From Kudoa neothunni (lineage: Eukaryota > Cnidaria), in contig OZ199839.1 in assembly GCA_964304625.1 (NCBI GenBank), positions 4,960,001 through 5,024,000 on the forward strand: a stretch of 64,000 nucleotides of DNA, given 5' to 3'. Positions 12,083 to 21,678 of the stretch are shown here, piece after piece. The translations under genes were made by a program, and so were the position numbers. The notes beneath the pieces were generated by a model that was not told where the DNA came from, searched no databases, and was given only the letters and a program-made list of their open reading frames with translations. Numbering within the stretch: the stretch's first letter is position 1; every line of letters begins with the position of its first letter.

Positions 12083-12611
12083 ATGAGTAGCTTTTGTGTG
12101 TTGTTGGATTGATGTTAACTTTAAACGCATGTAGGTAAGCCAAAAGGAATAAATTCAGCTAGAAAACTTAGAGTCCATAGAAGAAAGCAAAAGTGGGCTG
12201 ATAAGGCTTTCAAAAAATCTCATCTTGATACCAAATACAAATGCAATCCATTCGAGGGAGCTCCTCACGCCAAAGGAATTGTTGTAGATAAAATTGGCGT
12301 CGAAGCCAAACAACCCAACTCTGCCATTAGAAAATGCGTTCGTGTTCAGCTCATCAAAAATGGTAAAAAGATCACTGCTTTCGTCCCTAATGACGGTTGT
12401 TTGAATTATATCGAGGAAAACGATGAGGTCCTTGTGTCTGGATTCGGTCGATCTGGTATATTTTGTGGTTTTCTGTGCAATGGTTTGATTGGAAAAAATC
12501 TTAGGACATGCCGTCGGTGATATTCCGGGAGTTCGATTCAAGGTTGTCAAAGTCGGTAAAGTGTCTCTTAATGCGCTCTTCCGTGGAAAGAAGGAGCGAC
12601 AAAGAAACTAA
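12083..12611 (+). CDS. rps23: 40S ribosomal protein S23 (uS12)
   Basis: Decoding-centre protein of the small subunit. Exons 12083-12086, 12135-12455 and 12505-12611 sum to 432 nt, giving 143 residues, exactly the usual length. The first exon contributes only ATG plus one base (M, then S across the splice). The sequence [20 protein letters not shown] followed by [12 protein letters not shown] is nearly invariant and contains the proline that is hydroxylated in other eukaryotes. The C-terminus GKKERQRN is typical. Introns of 48 and 49 nt are GT-AG. Start choice rests on phase and on total length. Confidence 0.97.
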
Positions 12612-12917
12612 TTTGTGCATTCTGCCAATATCATCATTAGATTTTGATCGTTTTCAACTGGCTATTTTTTCTGTACATAAAAATTTTATCGCGTTATATT
12701 CAATGTGAATCAGTTAAGTTTACTGGTTCGTGGCATATCTGTCAGACTAGATTTTAATACTGAGTTGAATTCTTTATAATTAATGAGTTGATTTCATCCT
12801 ATCTGTTTGGTTTTTACTTGTTACGGCGGCGATCTGATAATCGATTTAATTTATTCTGAGGTGGTGATGGTGGTTATTCGTATTATGCTCTTTCTGTGTC
12901 GTGTGACATTGCACAAT
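12612..12917. other. RPS23 3' flank
   Basis: Intergenic. A minus-strand stretch near 12832-12880 reads PSPPQNKLNRLSDRRRNK before a stop and could be a terminal exon, but I could not link it in phase. Confidence 0.35.
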
Positions 12918-13204
12918 TTACAAGAATAGAAAGTTTATAAGACTTCCTTGTCTGTTCTTGCATTTTTCAATTTTATCTGTTTAAAGATTTTTGTTACACT
13001 CACCTAGTCCTACTGGGGGTGTAAGAAGCATTTTTCAATATGGGATTTTAGGTTTAAGTATCAATCAATGAAACAAGTGTCGAAAGCGTTTCTTTTCACG
13101 TTGTAATCTGGAGGTTTATTGCATTTGAAAACTTTAGCATTATTTTCGATCGTATTTTTCGTAGTGATTTGAGATTTAATTTCTTTAAAGCTTTGCTTGT
13201 TCAT
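12918..13204 (-). CDS. Candidate small gene, unknown product
   Basis: A 47-codon minus-strand frame starts at 13204 with MNKQSFKEIKSQITTK and continues through KVFKCNKPPDYNV. Several GT donors inside it (for example TACAAC|GTGAAA) can be joined to the acceptor TTTAAACAG near 12979. The result is a basic protein of roughly 60-75 residues ending before 12918. Which donor is used cannot be decided from sequence. Composition is polar and coding-like, unlike the surrounding AT-rich DNA. No family recognised. Confidence 0.3.
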
Positions 13205-14883
13205 TATAATTATCGACTTATTAAAAATACGCAAGCCTTATATGCTAGCCAAGGTGTTCACGAAACTGGGGCTGCTTATATTTAGTCTATAATTACATAA
13301 ATTTCGTTTCTTTGTCCAAAAATCGTTTTTATCCAGTATAAATTATTTTTTGTAGCTTAATAAGGTTTTATTGATAATATTCTTAGTTTAAAGAAAATAC
13401 GTGATCCATGCGTTTGAGATTATACAGAAATGTTGGGTTCATTTTAATTCGTTCGGTTAGCTCGATTTCAAATTTTGGCAATCTTTTGACTATAATATTC
13501 TGTAAAACCTGAGGGTTTATTAACTTTAAATTTTTAAAATTTTACGAATTCGATAATATAGAGTAAGTTCTCGACTGAGATAGATACTTTAGCTGTTATG
13601 TAATAATCTTTTTCTAATAAAGGGATTGTCAGCCTCAAAAATAATTTATTCTAATAGAACGTATCTGCTTAAATAGATAGAAAAAAGGTATAACATTAAT
13701 AAATAAATCTAAAATTTCTTAAGACACTTAAAAAATTGTATATGCATTAAAATTAATGCAAATATTGTGTCAAACGTATCAATTTAACTTAAAGAAGATT
13801 ATTTATCTGTTAGATTATGAGGTTCAGCTTTTGTAAATTCTTATTCGAAAAATGAGATTTTTATTATGTGGTTTCAGTTGACCAATAAACGCGTTAGATT
13901 TTCAAATATTTAAATTATTTGGTACGAATAGAGTTAGATACCCATTTTACATTTATTGGATTAATTAGGCCTAAATTAGTTCAATCTTCTTTAACTCGTC
14001 ATTATTTTTTTATTAGAATTTCATTGAAAAATTTGGGAAGAATCAGGGGTACTTTCACTATTGAGTCATGTTAAACCTTGCGAAATAAATGAAAAAATAA
14101 TTTTTCTTTTTATAAAATTTACATCTAATATGAAATAGTAACAACCTAGAACTAATTAATTTAATTTACTACATAATCTCTTTCAAGATGTTCAATTAGC
14201 CTTGATGTTAGCAAACACAAAAAATCAGGTCTTAATTTATCAAGAAAATATATTTTATATAATTACGTTTCCCTATTAATTTTATTATACAAATTAATTT
14301 AACTATTAACGAGAGATCAAAAATGCTGGAAAAAATTAAAAATTTTTTATTATTATGTTTGGACCTGAATTCATTACAATCACTTTAATCATGATAAAAT
14401 AATTTGAATATACTGATTGAAAGTGCACCGCATTTATTTTTTGATTGCGTTGCTTTTCCGATTTAAATAATTACAAAAGGTTAAAATTGCTATTTTACTG
14501 CGATTAAGATTCATATCCTTTGTTTCTTAAAATGAATAAATTACAGTATTAATTTATTAACTTTAAAACAAAAATATAGTTTCTAATATTATAATTTAAA
14601 AATTTTGTGAGTTATTTACATACCCATTATCACAAAATTTAAAAATTTATTTGGAAAACTTTTCGTTAGACTCCACAATTAAACGCTTCTTTTTCGCAAA
14701 CTTTAATAGTTAGAATTTGTTAATAATATTTAACTAAATTTTAAACGTTTAATCTATTAATGTGATAAGGCACTTTTTTTGTTTTACAATCTTTAGCTTG
14801 AAACATTCGTTCAGTTTATTTTATCGCCGAAAAATATATTAATGATTCTGTCTTTAAATGGTAGGGAAGTAATTTGCGTGGAG
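13205..14883. other. AT-rich intergenic desert
   Basis: About 1.7 kb dominated by poly(A)/poly(T) runs. I see no supported coding exon, RNA gene or transposon end. Confidence 0.45.
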
Positions 14884-15235
14884 TCACGCTTTTTTTATAA
14901 GTTTCCACAAAAGTGATTCCTAAAAACGTAATACACTTCATTATTAATGAATTTCACGTATGATAGAATCGCTTAGGAAATAATGTAAAAAAATTAACTT
15001 TGGCAATTAAAAGTTTTGAAAAGGAACTAATGAAAAAATTAACCTCGCTCACCCACATTTGTCTAACGACACGCACAAATATATACACATCGAGCACTTC
15101 CTCACGTGTGCGGTAAATACAGGAATTTCCGTACAAAAAAATGTTTTAAACTCCCCCATTACACTTTCTTATGATACTTTGAATAAAGTATCCATTGTCT
15201 CTCGTAAGCTTATTCACAGTTAAGATTTTAGCCAT
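14884..15235 (-). CDS. Candidate multi-exon small gene, unknown product
   Basis: A minus-strand frame starts at 15235 with MAKILTVNKLTRDNG and FIQSIIRK. A second open stretch encodes LDVYIFVRVVRQMW before a strong GTGAGC donor near 15050. Further short exons (SFSKLLIAK, then ESLLWKLIKKA or an alternative frame) can be joined in phase through introns of 25-80 nt. The chain is internally consistent, but every exon is under 30 codons and no family is recognised. It could be a small membrane or coiled protein, or chance. Confidence 0.3.
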
Positions 15236-15290
15236 TATGAACGATTTATCTTAAACAATTTACCTCACATTAAACCCCTTGTAGATAATC

Positions 15291-15638
15291 ATGGGCTCCA
15301 CGGGTCAACCCGTTCATTAAATTGGCCTTTTAACCTAAGATAAGTCATCGTTTAAAACCGGAATTTCATGTAAATTCATTATATTATGTTTTCTAAAGGG
15401 TAATATTGTTCATGAACAAATTTTTTTTCCTGATTTTAAGTCGAGTTTTAACTAAAGTGGATTATTGTTATATCCCTTAATTCTGATTGAATGTTCAATT
15501 AATCTCTTATATGTGTTTTTTCTTACAATGATAGATCTTATTGGTTCCAGTGATTTTTATCCATCAGACACTGAAAGCATTGCGTCTGATGAATTGAATG
15601 AAACTTTTGAAGATTTCCGTTTGATTCGATCATTATGA
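15291..15638 (+). CDS. Candidate tiny acidic protein, two exons
   Basis: An ATG at 15291 gives MGST before a GTCAAC donor. The acceptor ACAATGATAG near 15535 leads in phase into DLIGSSDFYPSDTESIASDE and a further 14 residues before TGA at 15636-15638. Composition is rich in S, D and E and looks coding. The product would be under 40 residues unless upstream exons exist. Function not recognised. Confidence 0.22.
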
Positions 15639-17462
15639 ATCTGTTTCTATTTATTAGACCGTTTACTGTTGATACATAATTATCTAATATCTATATAAAT
15701 GTAAAATTGTGAATTATAATAAAATGTAAAAAAACTTGTTAAAAATATTTTCCGGTTTTTAATAAAATTACAATTAGGTATATACAAAAAGCAATTAACA
15801 TAAGAAACTGATTATGATGTTGGAATAAGAATAGAAAATCTTATAGTGATTTTTCGGTTTTAATTTTAATTGAAGTTTATCCAGTTTTCTTTTAAATAGT
15901 ATAAGAATAAAAAAGTAATTAAAAAAATCTATTAGAATCACGTTTACTTACATGTTCGATATGCTATCTGATATTGAACTTGTATTTTTTACAATTAGCG
16001 ACGAGTTTATCTGAGCGAATTTTAAAAATACCAAATTTTAGTTTAAAGTGTAACAGCCTGAATCAGTGTGTAAAATATGCTATTCAATAATGAGACATCT
16101 TTGATGTGTTAATAAAGCCTGAAGACAGTTAACCGATTAATTGTTGAGTCCGAAAATTATTAAACCAATCCGACTGGGCTCTTGGAGCCCAGTTCAACCT
16201 TTACGTGACTCTCCGATGATCGTCTACAAAGGGTTAATTGTAATCTATTTAATACTTTCGGATTAAGTTGAAAAAGTTGTATAAAATTTATTTTTAATTT
16301 TAATATTATTCTGAAACTATTTTTCCAGGATTTATTTTGTTTATCATAATATTAACTATTTGGCTGTCAAAATAGCTAAATATTGGCGTCTACAGCATTG
16401 CGTGCAGGTCATAACTATTTTCTCATAATTAAATATACTTTCTAATGAATTTTATAGTTTTTATTCCACTTTGTGGATATCAGAAATTAATTCTGTGCAA
16501 TATTCATTAAATAATTAAGAATGTAGGTTTCTAATATCACAAAAATTTAGACGTTATATAATATTTTAATAAATTCAAATTAAATTGAAACCCCAAGTAT
16601 TATGAGTACGTTGTTTAAATTACTTAGGAAAAAAATATCACAATGAAGAAAATTTATTTATAAAATGTCATTTAATTTAGTCTGGGCGAAGCCATAAATA
16701 ATTCTCAACCATTAGTAAACTCTAAAGACCACCTGTAGAATATTAAAAATGCAGGATTATATCAAAAATTGTGTGAATTCCTAAATATTTGGATGTATTT
16801 TAGTTTAATATATTAACTCTCTAATCATGTATTAATATCCTAAAATCGTTGTTATGTTAATAGATAACCATAAAACATCTTGAGACTGTTGAGAATGAAT
16901 AGTCATTAAGAGTTTATACTTTGACGGTAATATCTTATTATTATTTCTGAGTAGATCTATTTAATTATCTACATAAGTATTAAAAATATATCAACTTGAT
17001 TTTTATTCTAATAAAAAGTTTTTAAATATGATTGATTATCTTATTTTTTATAAATTAAACAATTTGTTGGCTGTACGAGGTTCGATTATTCCTTTACCTC
17101 TTTAACTACGATGATTATGGAAAATTATTAAAAAAATAGTCATTAAAATGGTCCAGAATTACCGATTTTGACGAGAAAGGAATTCATTGTTGATTTTTAA
17201 AAAAATGATTTGATAAGAGGGTATATATAATATCAAAATTAGTTGTCATCCATTAGATATTTATCATCTGTAATTATTTCGAATTTTAGTAACCAAAAAA
17301 ATTGTTGACACCTGAATTTTAAAAGTTCGAAAATTTATAAGGAATAAGTCATTGAAAATTTCAGCTCAACATTCTATTCTCTTCTTTTAATTATATTTCA
17401 GCATTATTCCCTAGACTATAATTAAATATTAATTTAAGTGATACGCCTACCTATCTACAGAC
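15639..17462. other. AT-rich spacer upstream of the saposin-like gene
   Basis: It holds a perfect 9-bp hairpin at 16173-16193 and otherwise only AT-rich DNA. No exons were supported. Confidence 0.45.
16173..16193. other. Perfect short hairpin, GC-rich in an AT-rich context
   Basis: The arms ACTGGGCTC and GAGCCCAGT pair perfectly around a TTG loop. The surrounding kilobases are almost free of G/C runs, so the hairpin stands out. It does not fit the animal histone-mRNA stem-loop consensus. It could belong to a structured RNA or be a remnant of a transposon end. Confidence 0.5.
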
Positions 17463-17991
17463 ATGTTTACGGCTTCTTTCAAAATTATGTTTCTCCCAGT
17501 TTTCCTCTTTGTTGGTAGTTATATACTTGTACACCACATATATTATACGATCTTAGTTGTAGTTAGCAGCAAACAAACATCTCACATCGAAGAGTTAAAT
17601 TCATATGAAAATATGGATGAAATGTTAAAAGACATTGGTCAATGGGATAATGAAGACAAACATCAGTCGGTAGAATGCCAATCATGCATGGTATATACTC
17701 ACTTATTGTTTTATTTAAATCCAATGTCACAGGAAGCTGACATGCTTATGAAACTTCTCACTACAGTTCCAACTCCAGCTCGATACATTAAGATTTTTTG
17801 CCAAGTAGCCGGAATTCATCGTCAAGAGGTTAAATTTTTTTAAAAAACTATTCTATAACTATCAATTATAGTGCGCAGAAAAATTCATTGGGGGCTTGCA
17901 GTTCTATAAAAGAGTTTTATTGGAAATATCTACTCCACGAATTTGTGCAAGATATTGCCAAACGGAAGATAAATATCACAGTGATTTTTGA
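17463..17991 (+). CDS. Saposin B-domain protein, secreted or membrane-anchored
   Basis: Two exons (17463-17828 and 17872-17991) around a 43-nt GT-AG intron give 161 residues. The N-terminus is strongly hydrophobic (about residues 7-36), a signal peptide or anchor. The rest carries six cysteines in the saposin-like order: CQSC near residue 75, then C, then C ten residues later across the splice junction, and finally the terminal pair in TPRICARYC. Saposin-like proteins bind or perturb lipids in lysosomes or outside cells. The last two cysteines are three residues apart, where five is common. The ATG is preceded by a strong acceptor-like CCTACCTATCTACAG. The specific role is unknown. Confidence 0.68.
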
Positions 17992-18041
17992 AAAATGGTC
18001 TATTGATCAAGATATTTTCGACCTAGTTTAAGTTTATTCGA

Positions 18042-18803
18042 TTATTTCCCTAGATTATGATAATAACACCTTTTTTGGCGCACCAAATAATCTTTGTTTT
18101 TGGAATGTTGGTTTGTCGTTTGTAGGGTAATTTGCAGTTGATTTGATGTAAAGTTTCCCATTTTAAATAGACTTGGTGTCTACGAAAAATATTTAATTTT
18201 CAGTTAGATTTTTCGTTTTAAATTTTGGTTCATCTGAGTTTACCTTGTGAGCTCTCTTTCCCGTAATCTTGCTTCCAGGCGCCGCAGTGATGTATAATGG
18301 AGTTCCTGAATTCATTAATATTTATTCATTTCAACAGTTAGATAATACTTAAAAGAATTAAATCTTTCCATTAAAATAAATTTTTATCATCAAATATATA
18401 AAAAATGTTTTGTAGAACCTGAATAAATCCTCAAACATATTCATAGGTGGATATATATAGAGAAGTATCATTGTATAAACCCAACTGAATAATTATATAA
18501 ATTATGGTTTAAATAAATATTTAAAGTAATTATGAAACCATTAATCCATCGATGATACAAATATAAGTCACTCAGTTGATCCAAAAAGCGTCCTTTTTAC
18601 GACTCAACCTTAATAATTTTCAAAAACAATGAATCTTTCATTTTATATTTTGTGTATTAAAAAATTAAAACATTTTTAATCTATAAAAATCATCAATTAA
18701 ATATAACAATTCTTTCATATCTAGGAGCTTCCTCACTTAATTTTACGATAGTTTCAAACTTTTGAGAAAAATCCCGTTTCTTTCTCTTCGTTATAATGGT
18801 CAT
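18042..18803 (-). CDS. Candidate multi-exon gene, unknown product
   Basis: A likely first exon starts at 18803 with MTIITKRKKRDFSQKFE and runs to SEEAPRYER. Downstream minus-strand exons lie at 18244-18305 and 18042-18179. In one frame they read GTPLYITAAPGSKITGKRAHK then TPSLFKMGNFTSNQ, ending at 18042. In another frame, linked to an exon near 18418-18483, they read YPPMNMFEDLFR then NSIIHHCGAWKQDYGKESSQ. Both chains respect GT-AG rules. The first looks more protein-like but lacks an upstream partner in phase. Gene identity unknown. Confidence 0.3.
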
Positions 18804-19873
18804 CTAAACGTTTATTTTTTTAAATTGTTGGAATCTTAAAATAAGAATAATTGATAAATTAAAATGAAAGCTTATATATATTGATACAATGTCTAAAGTA
18901 AGTTTATTATTTTTAAATTAAAAAAGATATTCTCAATTAAATTTTATTTATATCATTCAGCTAGGAAAAAAAGTGGTAACTTGTAATATAAATTGATGTT
19001 AAGCTCTATTTAATTATTATTTAAAGAATAAGACATATTATATTTTAAAATAAACTAATTTAAATAAATAGCAGAAATTTCGAAAACTAGGCCTTGCAAT
19101 AAACTTCTCGGAGTTAACTTACAGCGGTTATTCAGCGTACTATCTTAAATTAATAGAAACAAATAATACGTCTAAGAGATTTAAAATTTACATTAACTAT
19201 TAGATTATTTATCTATCGCTCCAAAATCTTCGCTATATTTCATCTATAACTATTTATTTTTATCAAATTATCTACAATTATTTTAAAATTTCTTTAACTA
19301 ACCAAGCGAATAACATATAACCCTAAACCATATATATGTCGGGCGCTTCATCAAGGAGCCGAAATGCGATAGAAAGACAAATTAATAGCCTGACCTTAAT
19401 AACATTTTACTCATCAACCTTATAAAAATTTACATACATAAAATACTTAATGTTGTATATTTTATTTAATAAAATTTTGTAAAATATAAAATAGGTATCA
19501 ATTGATGATTTTTCCATTTTCTGTGATATAAATATATATCAATAAAGAAAAAGTTTTCTGTTTAATAGCGTAAGTAATGAGCACATAGAACAATATTTCC
19601 ATGCAATGGCAATAAAATGGATATTTACTGTTTCTCAGGCTTAAATCAATAGTGACTAGTTGGCTTGTTTTAAATTATTTTTTAATTAGCGATTAAATAA
19701 CATCAGTTAATTAATCTACCGTTTTTTATTACTATTGGCTATTGAAGTGAAGGTGATCCTCTTGGTTACAATTGAGTTTTGCGATGCTTAGCAACAAATA
19801 AATAAGTGTTTTTAAACACAAATACAACAGTATAGTTGTGTAGATCTATTCATTTGGCGCTAATAAGACAATA
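18804..19873. other. AT-rich spacer
   Basis: Nothing firm. ATG TCT AAA before a GTAAGT donor at 18890-18905 joins an acceptor near 18960 to give only MSKLGKKVVTCNIN and a stop. Confidence 0.4.
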
Positions 19874-20362
19874 ATGTATTGGAATACGTGCCCACGTAAC
19901 TTTACTAAATATGGAGTTTTTAAAAAAAAACAACTAGGAATAGAAAAGGCATGCTATAAGTTGCCGCCCTATCCAATATCATTTCTAATGTGTATGGCTA
20001 TCGAAAGTAGTCCAAATGGTTATATGGATTACGAGGAGATAGTGAAATATTTGGGGTATTACTTCCCTTATTTCCGCAGCCAAACCACCCTTTTATTTGA
20101 GCTGAATTACATTATTTCAAAGTCTCAATTATTTCAATGTAAATCTCATTATGTGGATTGTTATTCGCTGTGTGCGGACCGATTTCCAATGAGATGTTAC
20201 GCGCCCTCCTATCGAATACAACCTCATTTGTTGTCAAGTATTCGGTCAATAATTGACCAATTTTGGGACAGAGAATGGTTTCTTTTGGAGCAATCACAAA
20301 GTGATACGATCAAAAATCTTATAATATTCACTATGATGAAACTCAAAAAACAAATCACATAA
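19874..20362 (+). CDS. Degenerate forkhead-domain protein
   Basis: Single-exon frame of 162 residues. Residues ~31-85 align with the start of a forkhead domain: LPPYPISFLMCMAIESSPNG corresponds to KPPYSYIALIAMAIQSSPEK. It is followed by a second helix (YMDYEEIVKYLG) and YFPYFR for the conserved FPFYR. Where forkhead factors carry the DNA-reading helix W-x-N-S-I-R-H-N-L-S, this protein has LLFELNYIISKS, with the tryptophan and all NSIRHN positions replaced. The rest, including the wing region, is not recognisable. It may be a transcription-factor relic or a protein that kept the fold but lost DNA reading. It converges on NFKBIL1, 35 bp away. Confidence 0.58.
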   Translation: MYWNTCPRNFTKYGVFKKKQLGIEKACYKLPPYPISFLMCMAIESSPNGYMDYEEIVKYLGYYFPYFRSQTTLLFELNYIISKSQLFQCKSHYVDCYSLCADRFPMRCYAPSYRIQPHLLSSIRSIIDQFWDREWFLLEQSQSDTIKNLIIFTMMKLKKQIT

Positions 20363-20397
20363 AACAATCCACATATTTACACATATCTAACGATATT

Positions 20398-21546
20398 TTA
20401 GTGATCGTTTTTGTTAGTTATTTGATTATAAATTTTGTTGAAAAGTTGTGACATATTTAGCGCCAGTTTAGACACCAATTCCAAATGGACAGCGGTTATA
20501 CGTGAGTTATATTTGGTTTCGAATTTGTCTGGATGCCAAAAAATGCGTTGATCTTTAACAAATTTTTTGATGGATTCAGTAGATGTGGTTGAATTATGAG
20601 TGAAGAAGCTACCATACAGTGCTACCTCCCCCATTGATTTACATAGTTCAGCGAGTTTATTATCATCCATTTCTAGAGTGATGGGGATAACATTTGATGA
20701 TCTGCCAATATCATCTTGCGTCTTGCTACGCACCTCAATCGGCCATGGGAAATCATCAATCAACAGTAAATTTTCGTCACAATTATTCGTAAACGATTCG
20801 AATCGTTTGACCCACTGTTGATGCAATAACGCTAAATCAAGTTTATTCGTAGTAATAGCAGGTTCCACTGATTTTCTATCCTCTTTGATGTTGTCATTGA
20901 CGTTGTCTTTGGTTGCTGGTCTTTTTCTTCGGGTACTTCTAGATGGTTGTTGAGGGAATGAGTATTTCGCTTTGAATTCTTTCGAAATTCGATCACACCA
21001 TTGATCAAAAGTTTCATATTTTAAATTTTCTCCAGAACCACCATCCTCGAAAGAGTTGAAATAAGAATTGTCATCATCATCACCAATTTCCTTATAGAAT
21101 TCATAGTTGGGTCGGCCTGGATCGCTCTCACAGGGCCTATTATTTTCATTGTATTTCTGGGACGACTTTGATATATTCAACACTTGTTCAAGTCTATGCT
21201 TTATTTTTTCACCAATATAATTCATATGTTCCAATGTTTTATTTGTCATTAATCCATAACTAATAAGTTTTTGCATGATGAATATTTTGTCAAGATTTCT
21301 CTCCACATATTTTAACATATAATAAACAGGGAGATTTCCTTCGTTGTCCAAACAATCAAATTCAAATTTGTTGTGATACTTCAGAAGTTTGATGTTTCCA
21401 TTTACACAAATAATGTGTGCTATATTTTTTCCTGTTTTGTTTTTAAATCCAGCCACTTGTTTCATAGTTATACCGAGCTTTTTCACCTCTCTTTCCAATT
21501 CTCGATATGAGCAATTATTTGATGCCATTCTGAATATCTCTTCCAT
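20398..21546 (-). CDS. nfkbil1: NF-kappa-B inhibitor-like protein 1 (IkBL)
   Basis: Single-exon gene of 382 residues, close to the human 381. The N-terminal half has degenerate ankyrin-type repeats (GKNIAHIICVNGNIKLLKYH, then FDCLDNEGNLPVYYMLKYV). The middle contains the conserved FDQWCDRISKEF, equivalent to human FSAWSDRLAREH. The C-terminus has DDFPWPIE and the hallmark FWHPDKFETKYNSRI, a short J-like segment. Family members act in the nucleus and have been linked to mRNA processing and immune gene control. The start ATG is directly preceded by TTTTTTTAATATATCAG, a good acceptor sequence. It is intron-free, unlike most neighbours. Confidence 0.87.
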   Translation of the reverse strand: MEEIFRMASNNCSYRELEREVKKLGITMKQVAGFKNKTGKNIAHIICVNGNIKLLKYHNKFEFDCLDNEGNLPVYYMLKYVERNLDKIFIMQKLISYGLMTNKTLEHMNYIGEKIKHRLEQVLNISKSSQKYNENNRPCESDPGRPNYEFYKEIGDDDDNSYFNSFEDGGSGENLKYETFDQWCDRISKEFKAKYSFPQQPSRSTRRKRPATKDNVNDNIKEDRKSVEPAITTNKLDLALLHQQWVKRFESFTNNCDENLLLIDDFPWPIEVRSKTQDDIGRSSNVIPITLEMDDNKLAELCKSMGEVALYGSFFTHNSTTSTESIKKFVKDQRIFWHPDKFETKYNSRITAVHLELVSKLALNMSQLFNKIYNQITNKNDH

Positions 21547-21678
21547 CTGATATATTAAAAAAACTTTTTATACACATCCTCTAATCTAGTAATTGTAGTT
21601 GTTACTTGAGTCTCCGGAGATAAAGCATGAAACGTTATGTCTCTTGGTGCGCGTGCGCGGAAAATTTCATATCATTCT

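Noticed and set aside
16173-16193. Histone mRNA 3' stem-loop
   Set aside because: Stem length, loop size and sequence do not fit the animal consensus and no histone ORF precedes it.
20112-20297. Minus-strand open frame across the forkhead-like gene
   Set aside because: Shorter antisense frame without recognisable domains; the plus frame has clear forkhead similarity.
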